NCBI GenBank assembly: GCA_946639085.1
Contig: CAMPBP010000084.1
Coordinates: forward strand, 1 to 6,089
DNA from: an uncultured Lachnospiraceae bacterium
GTDB lineage: Bacteria > Bacillota > Clostridia > Lachnospirales > Lachnospiraceae
DNA: 6,089 bases
Reading direction: 5' to 3'
Shown: piece by piece, positions 1 to 6,089 of the stretch
How positions within the stretch are numbered: position 1 is the first letter of the stretch
How the letters are laid out: each line of letters starts with the position of its first letter
The notes under the pieces: model-generated
Seen by the model: only the letters and a program-made list of their open reading frames with translations
What the model was told of the DNA's origin: nothing
Databases searched by the model: none
Position numbers and translations under genes: made by a program

Positions 1-183
1 CTTGTATGCGTAGGTATATGCTGGTTTTTGTGCGACCGTTTTTCAATTGGCCCCTGGATCTACATAATAGGATTTATCCTTGGTATCGGTGCATCCTTCA
101 TGACCGCGTACAAATTCTATTTATCCGTGATCAACCGTCAGAAAAAAGAAAAGAAACCCAAGGTTTCATTTAATAAACATTAG
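1..183 (+). CDS. AtpZ-like F1Fo-ATPase accessory membrane protein, 3' end only
   Basis: This is the last 60 codons of a gene whose start lies left of the window, read in frame 1 to a TAG at 181-183. The visible part has the end of one hydrophobic helix (residues 1-10), a short polar turn with Asp12, the pair Gly-Pro at 18-19, then a second glycine-rich membrane helix (about 20-43) containing GFILGIGASF, and a basic tail (NRQKKEKKPK). A helix, a polar turn with Gly-Pro, and a GxxxGxxxG-like helix are typical of the AtpZ/ATPase_gene1 family, small two-helix proteins encoded ahead of atpI and atpB. Family members have been proposed to act with AtpI in divalent cation (Mg2+ or Ca2+) transport or in assembly of the synthase; the exact role here is inferred. 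The next gene starts 14 bp downstream, and its ribosome binding site (AGGGGAAG, 182-189) overlaps this stop codon, so the two are probably co-translated. The family call is from pattern and position only. Confidence 0.75.
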   Translation, partial: LVCVGICWFLCDRFSIGPWIYIIGFILGIGASFMTAYKFYLSVINRQKKEKKPKVSFNKH

Positions 184-197
184 GGGAAGTCGCTTTT

Positions 198-650
198 ATG
201 GGAAAACTTCAACCGGCAGTCAAGAAAGAAACAATGAATATTGCGATCTATACCGGAGTGGGTACGGTCGTTATGTTCATTTTGTTCTTTGTGCTGTGTA
301 AGTTCATTCCCGATACGGTACCTTTTGATTACACCGTCATTTTGGGCGGCGTGGGCGGCTTTATCGTCGCAGTTCTCAATTTCTTCTTAATGGCGGTAAC
401 CGTTCAGAAAGTTGCGTCCGAGGAGGACGAAAAACGCGCGAGATCGCTTATGAAATTAAGCTTTTCCCGTCGTATGTTACTTCAGGTTGTATGGCTTATA
501 GCAGCTCTTGCCGCTCCGTGCTTTTTCTGGGTGGCAGGCTTTTTGCCGCTTTTGTTCCCAAGTGCCGGGATCAAATTGGTCGGTATCATCAAATCGAAAA
601 TAACTATCAATAAGGAGGTGGACGTAAAGCAAGATGGAAATCAGTGTTAA
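198..650 (+). CDS. atpI: ATP synthase subunit I-like (AtpI-family) membrane protein
   Basis: This 150-residue protein appears to have four membrane helices: about residues 14-37, 46-70, 92-111 and 112-132. A charged cytoplasmic stretch (SEEDEKRARS, 74-83) separates the two pairs. Helix 2 carries the glycine-rich pattern GGVGGF followed by LNFF (60-63), which resembles the second helix of ATP synthase I chain proteins. AtpI is not part of the finished enzyme; in other bacteria it helps assemble or stabilise the c ring, and it has been proposed to work with AtpZ in cation transport. The ATG at 198 follows AGGGGAAG with suitable spacing. The gene lies between an AtpZ-like gene and atpB, and its last 17 bp overlap atpB. 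The polar C-terminal tail (133-150) is partly shaped by this overlap, because the same bases carry the atpB ribosome binding site. Sequence conservation in this family is weak, so the name rests on topology, the helix 2 motif and position. Confidence 0.75.
   Translation: MGKLQPAVKKETMNIAIYTGVGTVVMFILFFVLCKFIPDTVPFDYTVILGGVGGFIVAVLNFFLMAVTVQKVASEEDEKRARSLMKLSFSRRMLLQVVWLIAALAAPCFFWVAGFLPLLFPSAGIKLVGIIKSKITINKEVDVKQDGNQC
612..620 (+). promoter_or_regulatory. Ribosome binding site of atpB, inside the atpI-like gene
   Basis: AAGGAGGTG is a perfect nine-base match to the anti-Shine-Dalgarno end of 16S rRNA. It sits inside the atpI-like coding region, and 13 bases separate it from the atpB ATG at 634, longer than at the other genes here (6 to 10). 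An in-frame TAA at 625-627 rules out any earlier atpB start, so the spacing is real. Ribosomes ending the upstream gene at 648-650 stop just past the atpB start, so translational coupling is likely. Confidence 0.75.
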
Positions 651-1392
651 CGGTGCCAAGATATTTTATGAGTTCCCGTTTGACATACCGATACTCGGAA
701 GACTCCAGATAAACGAAACGCTTGTCGTAAGCTGGATAGTAATGATACTCATTACGGGTCTTTGCATTTGGCTTACCCACGACTTAAAAGTTGAGAACAT
801 AAGTAAGAGACAGGCCTTTGCGGAGATGCTCGTGGAAGCGGCCGACAATTTCGTGGTCGGAAACATGGGCCCCAAGTTCAAGTACATGGTTCCCTTTGTA
901 GCGGCATTGTTCTCGACGAGTTTGGTGTCAAACCTCATAAGCCTTACGGGACTCAGGAGTCCCACGGCAGATTTAAGTACAGAAGCTGCATGGGCCATCG
1001 TGGTATTTACCATGATAACCGCCCAGAAGATAAAGACCAACGGTGTCGGAGGTTACCTAAAAGGCTTCACGACTCCCATTGCGGTCATGACCCCGTTCAA
1101 CGTTCTTTCGGAACTTGCTACACCCATAAGCTTGGCTTGCCGTCACTTCGGTAACATTTTATCGGGTATAGTAATTAACGGACTTATCTATGCGGCTCTT
1201 GCGGTTGCAAGCAAAGCATTGCTGGGACTAATTCCCGGAGCGGTCGGAAAGCTTCTTTCCTGCATACCGATCCTGGATGTCGGATTACCCGCGATACTGT
1301 CGGTATACTTCGACTGGTTCACGGGCGTGATGCAGGCATACATCTTCTGTATGTTGACCGTAATGTACATCGCCAATGCGGCGGAAGAATGA
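634..1392 (+). CDS. atpB: F1Fo ATP synthase subunit a
   Basis: Subunit a (252 residues) is the stator channel protein that carries ions to and from the c ring in the cytoplasmic membrane. Hydrophobic helices are visible at about 28-48, 82-108, 118-137, 155-200 (a long pair) and 212-250. The signature around the essential arginine reads ISLACRHFGN, with Arg170 matching E. coli Arg210 and Asn174 matching Asn214. The PTADLS motif (110-115) and the C-terminal MQAYIF (233-238, with Gln234 matching E. coli Gln252) are also typical of the family. Two residues flanking the arginine differ from the common LRLFGN form: Cys169 before it and His171 after it. The ATG at 634 is the only possible start after the in-frame TAA at 625. 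The gene overlaps the atpI-like gene by 17 bp and is followed 46 bp later by atpE. It is complete, with a length normal for Gram-positive a subunits. The call is firm. Confidence 0.97.
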   Translation: MEISVNGAKIFYEFPFDIPILGRLQINETLVVSWIVMILITGLCIWLTHDLKVENISKRQAFAEMLVEAADNFVVGNMGPKFKYMVPFVAALFSTSLVSNLISLTGLRSPTADLSTEAAWAIVVFTMITAQKIKTNGVGGYLKGFTTPIAVMTPFNVLSELATPISLACRHFGNILSGIVINGLIYAALAVASKALLGLIPGAVGKLLSCIPILDVGLPAILSVYFDWFTGVMQAYIFCMLTVMYIANAAEE

Positions 1393-1717
<325 letters not shown>

Positions 1718-1739
1718 TTATTGAAACATCACTAAGAAC

Positions 1740-1745
1740 AGGAGG
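1740..1745 (+). promoter_or_regulatory. Ribosome binding site of atpF, supports a GTG start
   Basis: AGGAGG lies 9 bases before the GTG at 1755. A nearer ATG at 1748 is out of the atpF frame and opens only a 24-codon reading frame. The next in-frame ATG (codon 11, at 1785) has no comparable site. GTG at 1755 is therefore the best start for atpF. Confidence 0.8.
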
Positions 1746-1754
1746 TTATGAAGA

Positions 1755-2330
1755 GTGGCAGAACATCAGGAACTGATAAATGCCATGCTTTCGATATCGA
1801 AGGTGCTTCTCACTGCAGGTGAAGAAACTCCCCGTTATCAGGAGCTGGTAACACTCGTACCATGGAACTTCATAGCGCAGATATTAAACCTTTTTCTTCA
1901 GATGTTTCTGATCAAGAAGTTTCTTTTTAAGCCCATCCGCGAAGTGCTTGAAAAGCGTAAAGCAAAAGCCGACGCAGAGATAAGCGATGCTGTAAAGGCT
2001 AAAGAAGAAGCATTGGCAATGAAAGCCGAATATGAGCAGAACATGCTTGAGGCACGCGACAAGGCCAACGCAATACTTGCCGACGCAACAAAGACCGCTT
2101 CGGCAAAGAGCGACGAGATCTTAAAAGAGGCTTCCGCAAACGCTGTTGCCATCAAGGCAAAAGCCGAGAAGGATATCGAACAGGAGAAGCGCAAGGCGGT
2201 TAACGAGCTCAAAGAAGAGATCGGCGGCATGGCAATGGAGATTGCCGGCAAGGTTATCGAGCGTGAGATCAACGAAGAAGACCATAATAAGCTGATAAAT
2301 GAGTTTATTGAAAAAGTAGGAGAGGCGTGA
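1755..2330 (+). CDS. atpF: F1Fo ATP synthase subunit b
   Basis: Subunit b (191 residues) is the peripheral stalk that ties subunit a in the membrane to delta and alpha on F1, so that F1 does not turn with the rotor. A single membrane helix lies at about 33-55 and ends in FLFKPI (56-61), a family hallmark. It is followed by a long, highly charged, alanine-rich helix (about 62-175) that forms the coiled-coil dimer. The C-terminal end (176-191) should contact delta. One b gene is present and no b' copy, so a homodimer is expected. The start is GTG, chosen from the AGGAGG at 1740-1745. With this start there are about 32 residues before the membrane helix, where many b subunits have only 5 to 10; no in-frame start lies close to the helix, so the extension looks real. 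The gene follows atpE by 37 bp and ends 2 bp before the atpH ATG. Confidence 0.95.
   Translation: MAEHQELINAMLSISKVLLTAGEETPRYQELVTLVPWNFIAQILNLFLQMFLIKKFLFKPIREVLEKRKAKADAEISDAVKAKEEALAMKAEYEQNMLEARDKANAILADATKTASAKSDEILKEASANAVAIKAKAEKDIEQEKRKAVNELKEEIGGMAMEIAGKVIEREINEEDHNKLINEFIEKVGEA
2318..2322 (+). promoter_or_regulatory. Ribosome binding site of atpH, decides between two starts
   Basis: AGGAG lies within the last codons of atpF, 10 bases before the ATG at 2333 but only 4 bases before an in-frame GTG at 2327. The spacing favours the ATG. The GTG would give a 4-bp overlap with the atpF TGA and add only two residues (Met-Ile) to the protein. Confidence 0.65.
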
Positions 2331-2332
2331 TC

Positions 2333-2872
2333 ATGACAGAACGTGCCGGAGTATACGGTGGCAGTTTGTACGATCTTGCCGCCGAAGAAGGTTTAACGGC
2401 ATCTGTTAAAGAGCAGATGCTTCAGATCAGGGATATCTTCAGAGAGAACCCCGATTACTTGAAACTCTTAAACGAACCTGCCATAAAAAAGACCGAGCGT
2501 ACTAAGCTTATCGATGAGGCCTTTGGAGACGGTATTGAGCCCTATCTTAAGAACTTTTTGAAGCTTTTATGCGAAAAAGGTATTTTTAACGAATACGAAG
2601 GTTGTTTGGAAGAGTTCATAAAGCGCTTCAATGCGGACAACAATATCTGCGATGCTTATGTTACGAGTGCCGTTTCGTTAAATGACGGACAGCTTAAAGC
2701 ACTTAAGGCAAAACTTGAAGCGTCTACCAAGAAGACGGTAAACATCATCTCAAAGGTGGATGCATCGGTGCTTGCGGGCATCAAGGTAGAGATTGAAGGA
2801 AAGCAGTTGGATGGTACGGTAGCAACCCGTATGTCGGACATTTCCGCAAGTATAAACAATACGATTATATAA
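2333..2872 (+). CDS. atpH: F1Fo ATP synthase subunit delta
   Basis: Subunit delta (OSCP homologue; 179 residues from this ATG) sits on top of the alpha3beta3 head and joins it to the b stalk. The N-terminal helical domain (about 1-105) starts with the typical YGGSLYDLA pattern (8-16) and includes [14 protein letters not shown] (47-60), close to the family's motif for binding the alpha N-termini. The C-terminal domain (about 106-179) has the conserved stretch [20 protein letters not shown] (143-162), where the Gly149 and Asp160-Gly161 positions are family hallmarks. Length is normal. The ATG at 2333 is preferred to the GTG at 2327 on ribosome-binding-site spacing; the difference is two residues. 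The gene is 2 bp after atpF and 13 bp before atpA, consistent with coupled translation. Delta is among the least conserved F1 subunits, but motif and position together make the call secure. Confidence 0.95.
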   Translation: MTERAGVYGGSLYDLAAEEGLTASVKEQMLQIRDIFRENPDYLKLLNEPAIKKTERTKLIDEAFGDGIEPYLKNFLKLLCEKGIFNEYEGCLEEFIKRFNADNNICDAYVTSAVSLNDGQLKALKAKLEASTKKTVNIISKVDASVLAGIKVEIEGKQLDGTVATRMSDISASINNTII

Positions 2873-2885
2873 GGATGGATGGATT

Positions 2886-4415
2886 ATGCAATTAAAACCC
2901 GAAGAAATATCCAAGGTCATCCGCAGTCAGATCAAATATTACGAAAACACCATAAAGCAGAACGAGACCGGAACGATTCTTAACGTAGGGGACGGTATCG
3001 CAAGAGCGGGCGGCCTGCTTAACGTTATGGCCGGCGAGCTTCTTGAGTTCGAAGACGGAAGCTTCGGTATGGCTCAGAACCTCGAAGAAAACAGTGTTTC
3101 GATAGTATTGTTCGGATCGGATGAGAAGATTGGTGAAGGCCAGACAGTTAAGCGTACCGGTAAGGTTGTTTCGGTACCGGTAGGTGATGCAATGATCGGT
3201 CGTGTCGTTAATGCACTCGGTCAGCCCATCGACGGAAACGGACCCATAACCACAGACGAGTTCCGTGCGATTGAAAGCCCGGCACCCGGTATCTGTGAAA
3301 GACAGTCGGTTTTCGAGCCCCTTCAGACAGGTATCAAAGCTATCGACTCTATGATCCCGATCGGACGTGGTCAGCGTGAGCTTATCATCGGTGACCGTCA
3401 GACAGGTAAAACAACCATAGCTACCGATACTATCATCAACCAGAAGGGCAAGGACGTCATCTGTATCTATGTTGCCATCGGTCAGAAGCGTTCAACCGTT
3501 ACCAACCTTGTTGAGAATCTCGTAAAGAACGGGGCAATGGACTATACGATCGTAGTAGCTGCTACCGCATCGGAAGCCAGTCCCTTACAGTATATAGCTC
3601 CTTATTCGGGCTGCGCCATGGGCGAGTACTTCATGAATAAGGGCAAGCACGTGCTTGTAATCTACGACGATCTTTCCAAGCACGCCGTAGCATACAGAGC
3701 ACTCTCATTGTTGATTCGTCGTCCCCCCGGACGTGAAGCATATCCCGGTGATGTATTCTATCTTCACTCGAGACTTCTCGAACGTGCGGCTAAGCTCGAC
3801 GAAGCACACGGCGGCGGTTCACTTACCGCTCTTCCCGTTATCGAGACCCAGGCAGGTGACGTATCTGCGTACATTCCCACGAACGTCATCTCCATTACCG
3901 ACGGTCAGATATTCCTTGAGACAGAGCTTTTCCACTCGGGCGTTATGCCGGCTGTTAACCCCGGTATCTCCGTATCCCGTGTAGGTGGTAACGCACAGAT
4001 CAAGGCGATGAAGAAAGTTGCCGGAACCTTAAAGCTTATCTATTCTCAGTACAGAGAACTTCAGTCATTCGCACAGTTTGGTTCGGATCTTGATGCCGAT
4101 ACAAAGGCACGTCTCGATCAGGGTGCGAGAATCGTTGAAGTTTTGAAGCAGAACCAGAATTCGCCCGTTGCGGTTGAAAAGCAGGTTGCAATCATATACG
4201 CCGTTACAAAGAACTACTTAACGAATGTAGCTGTTGAGGATGTTAAGGAATACGAAGGAAAGCTTTATGCATTCCTTGATAACGACGTTGACGGTTCAAA
4301 GGCTATGGATGCCATCGTATCCACAGGTAAGCTTGAAGAAGAAACCGAAAACAACTTAAAGAACGCACTTGAAAGATTCACCAAAGAATTCGTTGACTTA
4401 AAGTACGGAAAATAA
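2886..4415 (+). CDS. atpA: F1Fo ATP synthase subunit alpha
   Basis: Subunit alpha (509 residues) is the non-catalytic nucleotide-binding subunit of the alpha3beta3 head. In order it has an N-terminal helix that binds delta (1-25), a beta-barrel domain (about 26-95), the nucleotide-binding domain (about 96-375) and a helical C-terminal domain. The P-loop is GDRQTGKT (169-176, Lys175), the Walker B strand is VLVIYDD (256-262), and the family signature [10 protein letters not shown] (355-364) is followed by Arg365, the arginine finger reaching into the catalytic site of beta (E. coli Arg376). An 11-residue stretch found in the E. coli protein after LERAA is absent, as in many Gram-positive alphas, so the full length of 509 is normal. 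The ATG at 2886 follows AAGGATGG (2871-2878); two other ATGs in that leader (2875, 2879) are out of frame. The gene lies 13 bp after atpH and 18 bp before atpG. Nothing is missing. Confidence 0.98.
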   Translation: MQLKPEEISKVIRSQIKYYENTIKQNETGTILNVGDGIARAGGLLNVMAGELLEFEDGSFGMAQNLEENSVSIVLFGSDEKIGEGQTVKRTGKVVSVPVGDAMIGRVVNALGQPIDGNGPITTDEFRAIESPAPGICERQSVFEPLQTGIKAIDSMIPIGRGQRELIIGDRQTGKTTIATDTIINQKGKDVICIYVAIGQKRSTVTNLVENLVKNGAMDYTIVVAATASEASPLQYIAPYSGCAMGEYFMNKGKHVLVIYDDLSKHAVAYRALSLLIRRPPGREAYPGDVFYLHSRLLERAAKLDEAHGGGSLTALPVIETQAGDVSAYIPTNVISITDGQIFLETELFHSGVMPAVNPGISVSRVGGNAQIKAMKKVAGTLKLIYSQYRELQSFAQFGSDLDADTKARLDQGARIVEVLKQNQNSPVAVEKQVAIIYAVTKNYLTNVAVEDVKEYEGKLYAFLDNDVDGSKAMDAIVSTGKLEEETENNLKNALERFTKEFVDLKYGK

Positions 4416-4433
4416 AAAGGATGGAGGAAATTT

Positions 4434-5291
4434 ATGGCTGCAAACATGAAAGCCGTGAAGCTGCGTATAAAGAGTGTTGAAAACACCATGCAGATCACAA
4501 AAGCGATGGAACTTGTGGCATCCTCCAAACTGCGCAGAGCCAAAGAACGTTCGGACAATTGCCGTCCTTACTTTGAAGAACTGTACGATACACTTAAGAC
4601 TATAGCTACCGGAAATACCGATTTTTCGTCGATATACGCGAAAGCATCCGAAGGCTCGAAAGTCTGCTACGTGGTTATCGCCGGTGACAGAGGACTGGCA
4701 GGCGGATACAACAACAACCTCTTCAAATGTTTTGAAGCCAATGCCGCGGGAAAAGAATATACCGTTCTTCCCATCGGTAAGAAGGCAGTTGAATATTTCA
4801 AGAGAAGAAAAGCCGACATTTTGAGCGAAGAGTTCGCCGAGATCGCACCCATGACCGTAGGCGACTGCTTCGAAGTGGCAAGGCTTATATGTGAAGAGTT
4901 CAAGACCGGAGAGTATTCCACCGTAGGACTTGTTTACACAGAGTTTGTATCGATGCTTTCACAGGAACCCCATTTTGTACCTGTGTTACCTTTATCCGAA
5001 CTTACGGATGATGAGGCTGAAGCCAAACCGGTAAGAAACCTCATCTTATATGAGCCCGAGAGCACGGAAGTTTTCGATGCGATCGTTCCCGAGTATATGG
5101 CGGGAGTCGTATTCGGAGCCGTATGTGACAGTGTGGCCAGTGAACAGGCGGCGAGAAGAACCGCCATGGAATCGGCCACAAGCAATGCCGAAGAGATGAT
5201 AGGAACATTAAATCTTCAGTACAACCGTGCACGTCAGGCAAGCATTACGCAGGAAATTACCGAAATAGTCGGAGGTGCCGAGGGTATCTGA
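4434..5291 (+). CDS. atpG: F1Fo ATP synthase subunit gamma
   Basis: Subunit gamma (285 residues) is the central shaft that turns inside alpha3beta3 and links the c ring to catalysis. The two ends, which form the coiled coil, are the most conserved: the N-terminal segment holds SVENTMQITKAMELVASSKL (14-33), and the C-terminal segment holds SEQAARRTAMESATSNAEEM (236-255) and RARQASITQEITEI (265-278). The Rossmann-like middle domain has GDRGLAGGYN (84-93), a family motif. Length is normal. The ATG at 4434 follows GGAGG (4423-4427) by 6 bases. The gene is 18 bp after atpA and 32 bp before atpD. Its stop codon TGA (5289-5291) lies in the loop of a small hairpin (5279-5298). Confidence 0.98.
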   Translation: MAANMKAVKLRIKSVENTMQITKAMELVASSKLRRAKERSDNCRPYFEELYDTLKTIATGNTDFSSIYAKASEGSKVCYVVIAGDRGLAGGYNNNLFKCFEANAAGKEYTVLPIGKKAVEYFKRRKADILSEEFAEIAPMTVGDCFEVARLICEEFKTGEYSTVGLVYTEFVSMLSQEPHFVPVLPLSELTDDEAEAKPVRNLILYEPESTEVFDAIVPEYMAGVVFGAVCDSVASEQAARRTAMESATSNAEEMIGTLNLQYNRARQASITQEITEIVGGAEGI

Positions 5292-5298
5292 TACCCCG
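5279..5298 (+). other. Hairpin across the atpG stop codon
   Basis: GGGTA (5282-5286) pairs with TACCC (5292-5296) around the five-base loop TCTGA, which holds the atpG stop codon. The stem can be extended by G5280-C5297 and C5279-G5298 if A5281 is bulged out. Read as DNA it is a near-perfect palindrome, GGGTATC-T-GATACCC. It is followed by an AT-rich stretch but no run of T, so it is unlikely to be an intrinsic terminator, and atpD continues 26 bp later with its own AAAGGAG site (5309-5315). A role in mRNA stability or in gamma/beta balance is possible but not shown. Confidence 0.5.
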
Positions 5299-5323
5299 AA
5301 TAATAATTAAAGGAGATTCGTAA

Positions 5324-6089
<766 letters not shown>

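Noticed and set aside
1748..1822. Short open frame (24 codons) starting at an ATG 7 bases before atpF
   Set aside because: It sits only 2 bases after the AGGAGG site, is out of frame with atpF, and its product resembles nothing; the frame-correct GTG at 1755 explains the site.
1898..2272. Antisense open frame rich in Ser and Ala opposite atpF
   Set aside because: Its composition mirrors the Lys/Glu/Ala-rich coiled coil of subunit b read backwards; it is a shadow, not a gene.
2327..2332. GTG at 2327 as the atpH start, giving a 4-bp overlap with atpF
   Set aside because: It is only 4 bases from the AGGAG site, while the ATG at 2333 has normal spacing. It cannot be fully excluded, but it changes the protein by only two residues.
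2873..2884. Tandem GGAT repeated three times before atpA
   Set aside because: It is short and overlaps the ribosome binding site; chance purine-rich sequence is sufficient. It does create two out-of-frame ATGs (2875, 2879), but the frame from 2879 shows no support and that from 2875 stops within seven codons.

Overview
This window holds most of one F-type ATP synthase (F1Fo-ATPase, atp) operon, read entirely on the + strand. It opens inside an AtpZ-like gene and ends inside atpD. The order is atpZ-like (3' end), atpI-like, atpB (a), atpE (c), atpF (b), atpH (delta), atpA (alpha), atpG (gamma) and atpD (beta, 5' part). This is the classical bacterial order; atpC (epsilon) would be expected just past the right edge. 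No mobile element, tRNA, rRNA, CRISPR array or foreign gene was found.

The organism is most likely an anaerobic Gram-positive of class Clostridia, probably Lachnospiraceae or a relative. This is inferred from strong AGGAGG-type ribosome binding sites before nearly every gene, moderate GC content with frequent CCC proline codons, the AtpZ/AtpI pair ahead of atpB, and the style of the proteins (a c subunit with a Na+-type site, an a subunit reading CRHFGN). The genus cannot be fixed from the sequence alone.

Layout: positions 1-650 encode two small membrane proteins of the accessory AtpZ/AtpI type. Positions 634-2330 encode the Fo membrane sector and peripheral stalk (a, c, b). Positions 2333-6089 encode delta, alpha, gamma and the start of beta. 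Genes are 2 to 46 bp apart, or overlap (atpI-like/atpB by 17 bp), so a single polycistronic mRNA is expected. Its promoter lies left of the window. No gap exceeds 46 bp and no intrinsic terminator is visible.

Together the products form the rotary enzyme. Ions cross at the a/c interface and turn the c ring and gamma, and gamma drives catalysis at the alpha/beta interfaces. Subunits b and delta hold the stator, and AtpI/AtpZ are thought to help c-ring assembly or carry divalent cations. The most informative detail is the c subunit: it has a complete Na+-type site in which the usual helix-1 glutamine is replaced by a second glutamate. This points to a Na+-coupled enzyme of the two-carboxylate type. 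Smaller points are a U-rich, repeat-containing leader before atpE, a hairpin across the atpG stop codon, a long Shine-Dalgarno spacing before atpB, and a histidine next to the essential arginine of the a subunit. I see no evidence of a wholly new system here.
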